Counted from the first letter of the stretch, positions 29,582-41,190 are shown. The stretch is 64,000 bases of DNA from Rhynchopus euleeides (GCA_963210315.1 OY723273.1:2108001-2172000), one strand, 5' to 3'. Numbers and translations: made by a program. The notes: generated by a model from the sequence alone, not told the origin.

Positions 29582-30565
29582 CTGGAGTGACCGCAGGTAG
29601 CCCATTTTCAGGGTGGGAGCCCTACTCGTACGTCACCCAGATTCAGCCCAAACCGTGCACCTCGGGTGCACGGTCGCCGGCAGCGCGCTGCCTGCACCCT
29701 GCACGCCAGCCCCCCCCCCCCCCCCCGGTTGCACGTCAGGCTCGTGAACATCACACCCAAAACAGGATTTGCCGGGTATATTTTGGTTTTGTTCGTGCAA
29801 CCAACGGCGCTCCCACATAAAGCAACCCCCTTTCACAGCAACGCAGGAAGAATGACTGCGCCGCACCTTGGTGCATCTGTATCGGCCAGTCTTAGGTGCC
29901 CTTGATCCCTGTTGATTTCTGATGGGAATCTTCGGGAGGGTTGAAGCGATGGCATGAGAGTGGTCCATTTGGCACTTTTTTGACATTTTGGCGCTTTGGG
30001 TGACAAACACAATCTACATTGCCTTGTTGCGATGACTGTGCGCACATTCACACCAACCTTCAGCAGGCAAAACACGTGAGGTTTGTTCACCCGGGTTTGG
30101 CGCACAAACAACGCCTTATCTTTTTCAAGGAATACGGAGCAAGCCTGAAAGAGAGTGGTGTTCGGACCTGCTCGAGAGGGAGAGAACAAGAAATCCCAGA
30201 AGGGGAACGAAAACCCTTTTATTTAAAACCCGCCACCCCGCCCCACCCCGCCCACCAGCCTCCTTTGTTGGTGTGGTCGGAACCCCTCCACTGGTCAGTC
30301 GTCCGTCCCTTCCCCCCCCCCCCCCTCCTCCCCGAGGCCTTCGCTCTGTGTCGCTTTTTTTTGCAACCGGTTTCTGCGAGTACACACCCCAGCTCGTTTA
30401 TTTTCGCACCTTTCTTTTCGGAGCGGAGACCCCTCCTCCCCCCTAACACCCCGGTCCTCCCCCCCCCCCCCCCCCCGAGCGCTGTGCGCAGCGAAGCTTT
30501 GTCTATCATTACCCCCCCCCCCCACGCCACAAACATATTTCTTACCTATCACCCTCCCCCACCTA
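29582..30565. other. Intergenic, no gene seen
   Basis: C runs up to 17 (30461-30477). GTTTGGCGCACAAACAACGC (30097) is a fragment of the repeat at 51045-51165. Confidence 0.4.
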
Positions 30566-30954
30566 TGATGGGAAGGAAACGTGGAAACGCTCCCGTTTCC
30601 GTTTCCTTATTTTCGATTTCGGGAAGGAAACGCGTTTCCTTCCGAAGGAAACGCCTGTGTATTTTGCACTGGAAAAGTTATCAACACACGCCAGCACGAA
30701 CAAAGGGCCACCACACCGAAGGAACAGGCCACCCAAACCCGCCCCTAAGACTTCGAAGAAGCGCGGCTTCAGTGTGGACCGGTCCGGAGATCCTGTCAGA
30801 CCAGGGGAAGTCCAAGCGACTGTGGTAAACGTGTGTTGTTTCCTCTGCTTCCCCAGTGCAAAGGGGCGTTTCCTCAAAATAAGGAAACGTTTCCGTTTCC
30901 GTTTCCGTTTCCTTATTTTCGATTTTTCGATGGAAACGCGTTTTCTTCCCATCA
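30566..30954. mobile_element. 389-base MITE (TGATGGGAAG ends, TA duplication)
   Basis: Left TGATGGGAAGGAAACG and right CGTTTTCTTCCCATCA, with TA at 30564-30565 and 30955-30956. Both subterminal zones are tandem GTTTCC/GGAAAC hexamers (four in a row at 30888-30911). The middle is non-coding. Confidence 0.8.
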
Positions 30955-31048
30955 TAGCCCCCCACGCCGACTCTTTCTTTTGCGACAGATTGTTCGACCA
31001 TCAAACACCCCTGACTCCAACGGGCAGGCGTATCCCCCTCCCCCCCTA

Positions 31049-32195
31049 GGGGGGGTCAAATGGGGGTGACAAACACGATTTTTCAAAAAACCGGCGCAGA
31101 GGCCCCAAAGCCCCCGTAAACCCTCCAAACCCCCCCAGATCGGTCCGGAAACCCATCGAACCCCACTTTTCCACCATTCCGGGCACCTCAGGTGCCCGAA
31201 TTGGGGTACCTAAATTTTGTGCCACCGTTTGGTACCGTACAGTGCCACTGTGTGGGAGGTTGGAAAAGAAAATGCCCCAACACACCACATCTGAGGGTTG
31301 CAATGCATGTTGCTTGCCAACCACGTCATCCGGTGGGTGTCAGGCGCTATGTAGGTGGCATTAGCCAGGTCTTCGATGTGTTCTGGCTTGTATATATACC
31401 TCCCTGCCTGCGGCACAGGCACTGCCTTTGTCCCCCACACCAGCCACAGAGAGCGTATTGTACTCGGTCCACGGTTGCTGATTCATTGTGATGCGTAATA
31501 TCCTCGAGTGAACGTCACACACTAGTGGCACCACCACCCGCCATCCGAGAGCTGTATTGACTTTGCGCGCTTCCGTTGTATTCACCTCGCCACGCATATT
31601 GCACCGTTCAGTACCAGTGCTCTTGGGCCAGGCAAAGTAGACCGCAGCAACTACCAATTCTGGCACAATGGGTACCACGACAGCGCACTTCATGTGTTCC
31701 CGGAATGTACAGCTCGTGTTGCAACAGTCGTTGTCAACACATCCCGGTTGTGGAGCACTGCTGCACAGGAATCACACGACCATCTGGACTGTTCCGTACC
31801 TACAGGCAGCCTCCCGGTGCATGGTGGCAGGGAGGTATATATACAAGCCAGAACACATCGAAGACCTGGCTAATGCCACCTACATAGCGCCTGACACCCA
31901 CCGGATGACGTGGTTGGCAAGCAACATGCATTGCAACCCTCAGATGTGGTGTGTTGGGGCATTTTCTTTTCCAACCTCCCACACAGTGGCACTGTACGGT
32001 ACCAAACGGTGGCACAAAATTTAGGTACCCCAATTCGGGCACCTGAGGTGCCCGGAATGGTGGAAAAGTGGGGTTCGATGGGTTTCCGGACCGATCTGGG
32101 GGGGTTTGGAGGGTTTACGGGGGCTTTGGGGCCTCTGCGCCGGTTTTTTGAAAAATCGTGTTTGTCCACGTAAAAGGGTGGCATTTGACCCCCCC
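31049..32195. mobile_element. 1147-base fold-back element with 360-base arms (GGGGGGGTCAAAT ends)
   Basis: Arms 31049-31408 and 31826-32195 are inverted copies, practically identical except for a small indel near the tips (31064-31070 against 32164-32182). Ends GGGGGGGTCAAAT/ATTTGACCCCCCC are flanked by TA (31047-31048, 32196-32197). The tip matches positions 4 to 15 of the pogo-like element's end (GGGGGGGTCAAAT), suggesting it could be moved by a related transposase. The loop holds a minus-strand coding relic. Confidence 0.85.
31361..31693 (-). pseudogene. Coding relic in the loop of the fold-back element
   Basis: A 110-residue minus-strand frame (VNTALGWRVVVPLVCDVHSR, then QPWTEYNTLSVAGV) shifts near 31425 into another frame that continues through the arm (PEHIEDLANATYIAP, then NMHCNPQMWCVGAF) and ends ...WHKI at 31210. 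The second arm repeats this last part at 31826-32024. It looks like the end of an element-encoded protein with one frameshift. Family unknown. Confidence 0.4.
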
Positions 32196-32245
32196 TACCC
32201 TCCCCCCCGCACCCCAATGGCTTAGGCACGTCCAACACACCAAAA

Positions 32246-33008
32246 ACCGCCGGGGAGGGGGTGGGGGAAGGTGGGAAGGGCGGCATGCCGAACTACAGCA
32301 AGGATGGCCAACAATGCGATCACTGCAAACAAGGCATGGGACACAAGAGGGGAAAAAAAAAGGTCCTGGGCACGACCTTAAACTACCTAAGACCTAGGGA
32401 AGTCGTAAAACTCAACCCCACACCCCGAGGGCTCCCCCAGGCTGGTCCGCCTGGGCAACGGGGTCCCAGTGCATAGCACGGAGCACTGGGACAAAAGAGG
32501 GTCCGCCTTTTTCCGTCAACTCTGACATGGGGAGGGACAGCTGGAGCCACTGGCGGGGTGCTGTGTTGACTTCAGGGGGCTCCCAACGTGCTTCGGCACA
32601 CCGGGTTCTTGGCCTGCGGCGGCATGGTAGTCGGTCAGAGAGGCCAGCGCTTGGTCGGGGACTACTCAGAGAGGGCGTGTGCGGACTTCAGGGGGCTCCC
32701 AACGTGCATCTGCACACCGGGTTCTTGGCCTGCGGACGTAGATTGCCTAAAGGTTTAGAAACCGGCCGAGCCCGTGGGGGTGACGAACGTACTGCCGGCC
32801 CGGGATTGTCAAGGTTCTTTCCCCAGATGGCTCACCAGTACCACCAAACCACACGGAGAGCAAAACCGCCGGGGAGGGGGTGGGGGAAGGTGGGAAGGGC
32901 GGCATGCCGAACTACAGCAAGGATGGCCAACAATGCGATCACTGCAAACAAGGCATGGGACACAAGAGGGAAAAAAAAAAGTGTCCTGGGTAAGACGTTA
33001 AACTGCCT
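32246..33008 (+). repeat. Two interleaved direct duplications with a zinc-knuckle-like frame
   Basis: About 145 bases (32246-32397) recur at 32867-33008, both reading N-Y-S-K-D-G-Q-Q-C-D-H-C-K-Q-G-M-G-H-K-R-G-K, a CX2C...GH core like retroviral-type knuckles but lacking the last cysteine. Between them 32570-32625 recurs at 32685-32742 (CTTCAGGGGGCTCCCAACGT). The text is GC-rich like a retroelement, but the frames are broken. Possibly gag remnants. Confidence 0.45.
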
Positions 33009-33638
33009 GGGGGGGCCGTCCCCGGACCATGACGGGTGCCTGTACCAGGAGTCTAGCACGGCCGTGGTCCAGAGCATGACCTAAAACGGCTTGGGTACCG
33101 AGGCTCCCCAGACCAGGAAGGGTGGAGACACCTGGAGTCTAAATAGTCACACCACGTCAGGCCAGACCTTCGCATTGCACTCCGCGAAGACTGCCACACA
33201 GCCGCGGGGCAGGTGTGCAGCCTGTGGATGACCTCGTACAGAGAAGACTGTAAGGGACGACAGCCCCGCCGAGGCGATACAGCGCCAGACGCGGCCCGAG
33301 TTTCTGGAGACCGACCGGGGAACTGGAACGTCTTCAGGATAAGCGCCTCACAGAGGACTGATCCTCACCTGTGTGAACTGTGAACCCCCGGCCCCAAGAT
33401 GCTGGTGTGGAGCGGGTGCCTCGACCTCTTTTCGGGTTCTTTATTTCTTTATTTCCTTTTGGATGCGTCCACCAAAGAAAACGTGGCCACCCACTCGCAG
33501 AGGCTCCCGAAAGCTCCAGCATCAGCTCACGGTTCATAGTGTAGATCGGTGTCTCCAGAAGGGGATGTCCGGTCGCAGCAGAAAAACGACGAAGACAACC
33601 ACACAGGCCGCAAAAAAAAACACCTTGTTTTTTTTATT
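33009..33638. other. GC-rich non-genic stretch
   Basis: Continues the composition of 32.2-33.0 kb to about 33420, then A/T-richer sequence. All frames are interrupted. No recognisable motif. Confidence 0.4.
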
Positions 33639-33824
33639 AAGCACACTCGTGTGAGCGGAAAGCGCCCCACCACAGCTGCAACCAAACGTGCTCTATACAC
33701 TAACCCCACCCTTCATCAGGCTCAGGGTGTGATCAGTTCAGGGTTTTGTGTGTAGAAGCGTCAACGCAACAAACAAAAGGAAATTCATCAGAGCGGTTGT
33801 AGCTGTGAAGTGATAGGGCGCTTT
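33639..33824 (+). repeat. 187-base dispersed repeat, copy 3
   Basis: Nearly identical to 24964-25148, same strand. It is preceded by a T/A run. Confidence 0.85.
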
Positions 33825-34139
33825 CTCCGATCATGTTTCCCTCTCCGGCCCCCTACAGTCTATTCATACTGTAGCGACAGGATCACATGGTTCTCGGGAC
33901 ACCCCTGCCAAAACTCGAGTGACTGGGGGGTGGGGCGGTGCCTTGCCTTTTTCTCGACAGCGCCGTCCCCCCCACACCCCATCCCGCCCCACTGACAATC
34001 TTACCCGATCCGCCCCAACTATCCAAAGCAAAGCGAAGAAGAACTGCATGCGCCTGGCACCCCGCACCCGCCCCGGGCTACCGGTTGGCTGAACATCGTC
34101 AGAGATGCATTTTTAACTTTGTACATCCCCTCCCCCCGC

Positions 34140-34270
34140 CCCGCCCCTTGTCGTGCGCGATATTGCTCGGCGTCTTTTTCACACCGTGTCAAGCTGTGCG
34201 GCCAGAACAACCCGAAACAGTGGCTCCCCTCCGGGGGGAGCGCGGCCAATTTAAAAAAAAATCCGTTCAA
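34140..34270 (+). mobile_element. 3' remnant of the non-LTR retrotransposon
   Basis: CCCGAAACAGTGGCTCCCCTCC..., a small C/G hairpin, GCGCGGCCAA and ATCCGTTCAAAAATTTG follow the order of the 3' untranslated region at 24190-24270. Coding sequence is absent, so this is an extreme 5' truncation. The flank 33825-34139 holds nothing recognisable. Confidence 0.55.
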
Positions 34271-35600
34271 AAATTTGACACCAAACTGCCAAACGTGACA
34301 TATGTGCCCCGAACCTAATTTCCTTATTTTTTCTCTTGAGAGTTGTGCAACAACGCAGGAAACTGTGCCAGTGCAGATCCTTGCAGAACATCACCACGCT
34401 TCATGACAGGCGCGCGTGGGGTGTTCTCGCGATCGACGAATACCCTTCGGCTCTTCTCTGTGTTTCCCTTTTCAGATTTTGCACTAATACACAGTTTTTT
34501 GCGTTTCTGAGCGAAACAACACGCTATCCCACCACCCCACCCCCCACCCCCCACCCCCCCGTTCCCTCCCTCACCCGCCTACCCTACTCTATATTCCCCT
34601 CTCTGCTAAGAGGGCACGGTAAAGATGTTTTTTTCTTTGTTTTCCCACCTAAAAAAAGTCGGCCCATATTCCCCCCCCCCCTTTCCGATAGGGGACAGCC
34701 TGCAAAACGAGTGAAGGGAGAGCATCCTTGTGATTCCTTCTACTTCTATTTCAATACCCCCCCCCCTTCCGATTCCTCTCTTTTTGCCCCCCACCGTTAT
34801 TCCAACAGCTGCCGTGACCCTGCACTGCTATATAATCGCGTTCTATATTCTTTGCCAAGTCTCCTGCAATATTGTTCGGACCCGCGGACACCGCCTGCTT
34901 CGGATTGAGCTCTCGGCTGGGCTCTACCATCCGCTGCATAAATTCCTCTCCCTTCCCCCCTCCCTCCCCCGCTCTCTCGCTCTCTCTCTCTCTCTCTCCC
35001 CGCCACCCTCTTGATCAGATAAACACACAAATGTTCTCCCCTCCCCTGACCCCCCCCCCCTTTGGTATTTTTGTCGAGAGAGAGGTCCTGGGCGCGATGA
35101 ACACGGTTCCCCCCACGGCACCATCCCTTTGCAAAATACCAAAAAAAATATCCAGAAGGATTCAGAACAGTGGTCGCGCTAACTTCACTCCCTACTCCCG
35201 GCATTTTCGACGCTTTTTTGAGGTACGTTTTTTATTTGCAAACAGGGATTTGTCCACAACTTGAAAAGTTTTGGTACCCCAATTCAGTATGAAAAAAGTG
35301 CACCAAAAAAATGAAAGTGACCCCATGGCGTTTCGCACGGATCTCAAATATTCAAAAGAAGGCAGAGACGGGGAGAGAAAAAAATGGGCCCCGCGGGGCG
35401 GGGGTGGGTGGTGGGGGTGGGTGAGTGGCCTTGATGGCTGCTGCTCTTCACGCCCTGAGGTTCGCCGTTCCCAAACTTCCACAAGCATCGCTTTGCATGA
35501 AACTCTCAGCACCCCTTTTGCCTTCCCTACCGAGTGACTGCTTCCCGCGCAGCACTGGGCTCCGACCTGATGTGGGAGTGATCCACACGAGTTCAGCTCG
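34271..35600. other. Intergenic, low complexity
   Basis: C runs, CACCCCCCAC blocks and a CTCTCTCT tract (34975-35000). A fragment of the 28-kb array unit lies at 35300-35360. No gene. Confidence 0.4.
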
Positions 35601-35873
35601 GAACAGATGTTCACTACCGTGGCCTCCGGCGGCTGGGGGGCTCCGCCCCCTGTATCACTCGGCTGCAGCGCGTGCCTGTCTTGTAGCCAAGTCCTTTGGG
35701 TTCACATCAGCGAATGGGACCCAGGCCACTCTCAGTAGCCTCAGGAGGACGCATCCAACTCACACAGAATCTGTACGCCCGCAACTCCCACGCGCTCCCA
35801 CTACGGCGCAAGGAACAGATACTCACTACCGTGGCCTCCGGCGGCTGGGGGGCTCCGCCCCCCAGACCCCCCT
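35601..35873 (+). repeat. Pair of GGCCTCCGGCGGCTGGGGGG hairpin repeats
   Basis: Two copies (35601-35650, 35813-35873) of a short repeat: ACAGATGTTCACTACCGTGG, then CTCCGGCGGCTGGGGGGCTC, then CGCCCCCCAGACCCCCC. The CTGGGGGGC-TCC-GCCCCCCAG part is a strong hairpin. The spacer CAGTAGCCTCAGGAGGACGC and CAACTCACACAGAATCTGTA is shared with the pair at 58020-58257, so the two-hairpin module was copied as a unit. Single copies: 41681-41746 (-), 46105-46165 (-), 46238-46304 (-). Confidence 0.8.
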
Positions 35874-36175
35874 GTATAGCGTGTGCAGCACTACAGCGTG
35901 TGCACGAGGTTTCACATACAACATGCTTCGTGGGGTCCCCACGTCCAGTGCTGGCATCAGTGTCTTGAACAGGCTACACCCTCGCCGTATCAGGGGTGGC
36001 ACTCAAGCTGGCACATGTTTGCCTACTTGGTGGCGTTGTTGGCAGTTGAGCTGAGTGGGGAACTCCCGTCCCTGCTTTCCGAGCAGGTGCCTGACCCCTA
36101 GCCCGGGTTGTTACTGATCACATGCTGTAGAGACAACCAGGACGGAAAAGCGTAGCGACCGTGCTTCCTTCTTCC

Positions 36176-37438
36176 TTAATGATGCGTTGACGCTTCCACC
36201 TCCCATTCCACCCTGAACTCCCTGTAGCGCTCGTAGCTGCGTCTCAGGGCCTCCCAGTACGACGTGGCCAGAGCCCCGGCGATGGCCTCCTCCGCTGCCT
36301 CCTTGATGATGCGTCGCGCTGAAGGGGAAAGAGTCTGCTGCTTGAGTCTCGCCTTTCCTGCTGGCTTGGCAAGGATAAACGAGTATGGCGTCGGGGGTGT
36401 CGGGGGTGTCTGGGGTGGCGGAGGTTGGGGAATCATCTGGTCGGGTGATTCGTCGAGTCAGTAGTCCCTGTCCTGTTGTGCGGCTCCGACCCCTTTCTTT
36501 CTCTTTCCCTTTCCCGGCTTGCCTCCCTTTCCCCTGTTGACGTCCGGGTACGGGGTGTATCCCGAGGTGTGCGTCTGGCGTGCCGACGTCATGATCGACT
36601 GGTGCTTCCGGGCCCAGGCCTTTCGTTGCTCAACCATGGCGTCATCGAGCAGGTCCCTGTGCTTCGTCACGGTGAAGGTCGAGACCGTCTCCGACTTCCC
36701 TTTCTGCATGTAGTGGAGTTTAGCCGCTACGCCTTTCAGCTGGGTGATCGCCGTCATTTCGACGATGGTGCGGTGCAGGGAGCGGGTGTAGTCCGCCTTG
36801 TTGGCGCCCGGGGTGATGAGGGCGAGAGTGTCGTCGAACCGCTCGAAGAGGGAGCGGAGTGTCTCTTCGCCGTCCCCCGACATCTCGGAGCTGGGTGGGG
36901 GGATCGCAGCCTCGCGGAAGACCCTCGAGATCTCCGCCCGAATCTGCCTGCGAATCACCGGCTTCTCCACTGCCCCCCACGTGGCGACGACGAAGGGGGA
37001 GAAGTCTGCGGGAAGGCCCGCCTCGGCGTCCTGCACCCTGATCTGCAGACGTGCCACCAGTTCCTCCAGCACCGATACCCGCTTCGCGAGGTCCCCGTTC
37101 TGGGCAGGCGGAGGCACTCCCGGCGGGGCGGGAATCGCTTCTGGCACAGCCACGTCATCCTCCGCCATCGCTTCCTCGACCTGCGTCTGCGCCCACGCGC
37201 ACATCGGGCATACCCAGCCCTTCTCGCCCGCGGCCTCCAGAAAAGGCTCAGCTGACTTCTTCAGCCTGGCCCGCACGCAGGTCTTCGTGGCCCTCTGACC
37301 ACATCCGTGGCATCCGAACGCGGCTGGAGGGGAGTGGGCAGTGGAGCAGGTTGGGAACACACAGTGGGAGAGGGGGGGGGCTGAGTCGCCCTCCGCGAGG
37401 GAGGGTACGGGCACCGCGCTCCAATCTGCCACCTCCAT
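36176..37438 (-). CDS. Gag-like zinc-finger protein with an in-frame TGA and C-terminal extension
   Basis: 37438-36458 encodes 326 residues. It has a cysteine/histidine cluster at about residues 27-81 (H-C-V-F-P-T-C, C-H-G-C, W-V-C-P-M-C), a predicted coiled coil at about 115-140 (L-A-K-R-V-S-V-L-E-E-L-V-A-R-L), a helical middle and a lysine/glycine-rich basic end (G-K-G-G-K-P-G-K-G-K-R-K-K). This order of zinc finger, coiled coil and basic tail suits a nucleic-acid-binding gag or ORF1 protein. A TGA (36458-36460, context TAC TGA CTC) is followed in the same frame by 93 more codons (proline-rich, then a helix-rich domain with REFRVEW near its end) to a TAA at 36176. The stop may be leaky, as in gag readthrough, or simply a mutation. 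GC3-rich codons match the host genes. Family not identified. Confidence 0.5.
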
Positions 37439-37459
37439 TTCGCGCGTGTCCTGTCTTCC

Positions 37460-37970
37460 GCTACTGGTCGTCGCACTCAGGCGTTGTCTTCTGTCGCCGC
37501 TCCGTTGTCTTCTGTCGCTACTCCGGTCTCACTTCACACTCAGGCGGTGTTCGGCCTCAATTCGCACTCTGGCGTTGTCTTCTGTCGCTACTCCGATCTT
37601 GCTTCGCACTCAGGCGGTGTTCGGTCTCAATTCGCACTCAGGCGTGTCTTCTGTCGCTGCTCCGTTGTCTTCTGTCGCTACTCCGATCTCGCTTCGCACT
37701 CAGGCGGTGTTCGGTCTCAATTCGCACTCAGGCGTGTCTTCTGTCGCTGCTCCGTTGTCTTCTGTCGCTACTCCGATCTCGCTTCGCACTCAGGCGGTGT
37801 TCGGTCTCAATTTGCACTCAGGCGTGTCTTCTGTCGCTGCTCCGTTGTCTTCTGTCGCTACTCCGGTCTCACTCCACACTCAGGCGGTGTTCGGTCTCAG
37901 TTCGCACTCTGGCGTTGTCTTCTGTCTCTGCTCTGGTCTCAATCACACTATGACGTTGCTAAGGTGGTTA
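37460..37970. repeat. 90-base tandem repeat array
   Basis: Exact period of 90 bases, for example CTGTCGCTGCTCCGTTGTCT at 37651, 37741 and 37831, with partial units at both sides (about five in all). Units are over 97% identical in the centre. Because 90 is divisible by three and no stop falls in one frame, long + strand open frames arise (30-residue periodic); I regard them as artefacts. The array abuts the 5' end of the minus-strand gag-like gene. Confidence 0.9.
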
Positions 37971-38050
37971 CTCTCAGGCGCGCCGGCTCGTCTCAGTAGT
38001 GATGTTGCGTCTTCACCAAAAATTTTAAGTTTGCGTTGACGCTTCCACCA

Positions 38051-41000
38051 CCCTAGCCTGCTGCTTTGATGTGGGTGTGGAGCACATGTGAACACGAAAT
38101 AGCAAGACACACTGAAAAGAAGCAGGTCGTCGGAAGCACTCCTACACTTTTACGCATCATGCATGTGCTTAAAAATTTGAGTGTCTTCAAACAAGCCCAT
38201 TTTTTCAAAATGACCCCACTACGATCCGGGCGAGGCTCGGAAATGCAACGAAACGCGGTTTCCCCGCCCAAAAACGAGCCCCTTTTTCAGGTACGTTTTT
38301 TCGCTCCCGATTTCCAAATTTTGGGAGATTTTTCCAATATTTAGCGCGACCACTGATTCAGAAAAAGGGGAGGGGGGGCGGTTGGGTTGTTTTTCCCCCC
38401 GCGTGGGATCCCTCGCTACCGGATGTGACTGAGTATGAGAATGTGGGCAGCAGCCCCACTTCCCCTCACTGACTGGCATGCTGTGACTTGATAGCGAGCC
38501 CCTCCCGCGATTTTTTTCTCGGGGGAGATACACGCGGGGGCTGACCTCACGCCACAGCAGCCTGCAAGACAAGCTTCTCTCACCTTCTCCTTCTCTCTCT
38601 CTCGCATGCTTACTACAGTAAAGCGTGCTTACCACGCACAGCGGCGCGGAAAATCAACGCGATTTTCTCATTCAAATAGACACGTGGCAGTGTTTGGTAG
38701 CCCATCACACAAGACACGATCAAATCCCCCCTTCATGCAAGGGGGAACGCAGCCCCAAGCGAACACAATACTGTTGGCGGATTGTTCCTATTCAGTATTC
38801 GAACGACGAGTGGCCCCACCCCCCCCGGGCTCCCCTCCCACAGGGGGTCATGAGGATTACGGCCTAAAATATTGTTCAAAACACAGAAGACTGCCGAGCT
38901 GCTTTCCAGCGGAGATACCCGTATGAAAGCAATTCGCGCCGCGACAGACGCTACCGACGACCGCGTCACACATGCCTGAGAGCTGCACTGATGGGTGAGG
39001 GGAGAGACACGGATTCCGAAGGAATGAAAATCGCAGATACCACGCGATCTGCAGCGCCCGTGGGAGGGGATGGTGGATATCGGCTCGAGGTCGACCGGTT
39101 ATTGTTCTCTACAATACTTCCCAGAAAGACTGGGCGTGTGGGTGTCTCTAAAAGTGCCGGTCCAGAAGGATTTGGTGGTTTCTTTCTATTGCTGTCCATA
39201 ACACTGCGCAGCCCGTGTATTGACGGACATACGATGCTGGTAAGGACTGACGTCACCCATTTTTTCTGTCATCGTGCTCCACCTACATTCCGCACTGCAC
39301 AACACATATCCAGCCGGAGCCCGCGCGTTGTGCAGAAGAAGTTGGGTGGGAGCGGTCAACAAAACACACGCCTCTCTTGATGATTCCTTTATTTTTCCTT
39401 TTCCTTCTTCTTCCTTTTGCCGGCCTTTCTCAGTTCATCCAGCACGCGTCTTTCAGGCGTGTCAATAAAACTCAAGAAATCTTTCACCACGAGGGTCCTT
39501 GCGGGCGCGCTGGGGATCCTCAGGTGATGAAGCTTTCACACGCCCCAACAGGCTGTGGGGTGTTCTGCATCCGAAGAACACCAACTTTCGTTGCTCCCCT
39601 TCCTCATCTCTCCCGAGATGCACCCGGTCCATTCTATTATTTTTCATAGTTTTCATGTCAGAGGCACTCGTTCACTCTTTCACTCTGTGCCAGCCTGTGT
39701 CAGCGTGGCTTCTCAATTGCGCCGTTCTCTTTTCTCGACATCATCAATCCCCACCCACCCTTCACACACTCGTTTTTGATAGTTCTGCGTTGCCAACTTG
39801 ATTGGGTAAGCCGTTCTGAACCCGTGTTTTTTTGTGTCAAACGCACCGTGCTCACGGAAGGCGTTCAGAACTAAAAAGGTTGCAGTGGGAGCAATGTTTT
39901 GTTCACCTACACTCCACGCCCCAACGTGCAGGTGACCAGAAGGTTGCACAAACAAAACAAAAGAAACCCGGCAATCCTTTTTCTTTTTTTGCTGGACCTT
40001 GCGCCCCCCCCCCCCCCACGCTCGCGCCACGGGGAGGGGGTCTGTGTTCCAACAACAGAAACGATCTTCCGGCAGTGATTGGGTTTTGTTGCCAACGCTT
40101 TTCTGCTATCAATGTGATTTCGGAGGTGGGGGGGGTGGGTGGGTGGGTGAGGACAGAGGTTAGCGGTTTTGTTCAGTTCCGAAGCTTCCGGCCCGACAAC
40201 GGCGCTCGCCCTCCTCCCAGAGCGCCGTGTATGTTTGCCCACCTCCAGATCCGTACGTCTCTTCCACCAACCTTCCTTGCTATGCTGTAGTATGGCAAGA
40301 TTACCTTTTTCTGCAAACACTTTGGATAAGAAACCAAGAGCCATTTGAGGCGCGTACACTTTAATATATACTTTGTTGCAGGTCTCAGGGAAGGAGGGGG
40401 GGGGGGTGAGACAACGATGTGTGCTGAATATGATTTTCTGCGGAACAAACAGCCCCGGCAGGGGTGTGTGTGTGTGTGTGTAGCGGGGTTGTTACGGCGC
40501 CACGATGGTGTTTCTTTGTTGCTTCGCGCCGTGCTACCCACTCACACAGGCTTGTCGCTAACTTTCTGGATCTTGACATCTCGTGATATGATGGCCAGTA
40601 TCGTGCGAAGCCGCAAACATGCAGGGCCGCTGCGCTGCCCTGCATGTTTGCGGTGGCGGTGTCTCCGCCCCCCCGTCCTAACATGTCCAACTTTGCTGGT
40701 GCTCCCCGTCTCCAACATCCGCACCAGAGCGACGAAGAACACATGTGATCATGCTGATATCCGGCTGTGGCGGAGTTCAAACCCCCACCTCGTATGATCA
40801 CCCGCATCGCACTGCAGAAGGTAGTCGGCCCCCCCTGCGGATGTCGTGCCGAAAGGCTCTTACCTTCAGTGATTCATCCCACCACCGCCACCCCACTGCT
40901 GCCAGGGCCCCGGCAGCAGTGGCATGACGGTGAAATAGAGATGCCTGCAGGGAGCGGGAACCCGACATCACAGGACTGGATGAGATGATGGTAAGCGACA

Positions 41001-41190
41001 AGCCTGGCAATCCGCCCTCCCCATTTTTTTGTCTGCAAAAAAAATTTAAAAAAAGAAGACGAAATGTGAATGCCGTCAAAAGGGGGGGATATTTGTTGTG
41101 GGGCGGCAAACGTTCCAAAATGGAGTTGTTGCTCCGTAATCATGCATGCTGCTAAATGTGAGATTTTTGGGCCAAATTTCGGAATCCCAA
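38051..41190. other. 3.1-kb intergenic stretch
   Basis: No gene recognised. A degenerate GGGCCCTCGCTAC-family MITE lies at 38404-38508 (GATCCCTCGCTACCGGATGT to GATAGCGAGCCCCTCCC), a fragment of the 28-kb array unit at 38205-38260, a TGTGTGTGTGTG tract at about 40465 and a CTGCATGTTTGCGG inverted pair at 40605-40650. Confidence 0.45.

Larger units (their letters stand above)
36150..38050 (-). mobile_element. Retroelement-like unit with gag-like gene and 5' tandem monomers
   Basis: The unit holds one minus-strand gene (37438-36176) preceded by a 90-base tandem array (37460-37970). The string GGTGGAAGCGTCAACGCA occurs on the minus strand at both sides (about 38051-38034 and 36200-36183). The downstream copy extends into a 47-base match with 18079-18131 in the 999-base element. 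No reverse transcriptase or integrase is visible, so this is a partial or non-autonomous copy, or an unrelated mobile gene. Confidence 0.5.

Noticed and set aside
30019..30828. 269-codon + frame
   Set aside because: Mostly poly-proline and threonine/histidine from C runs, and it runs into the MITE at 30566. No domain.
37051..37953. 300-codon + strand open frame, with 30-residue periodicity (also 37341-38039 and 37484-37999)
   Set aside because: All three + frames stay open only because the 90-base tandem unit is a multiple of three. The amino-acid text is the repeat itself, and the gag-like gene is on the other strand.
37460..37970. CRISPR-like array
   Set aside because: Units are contiguous 90-base tandem copies without unique spacers, in a eukaryotic context.
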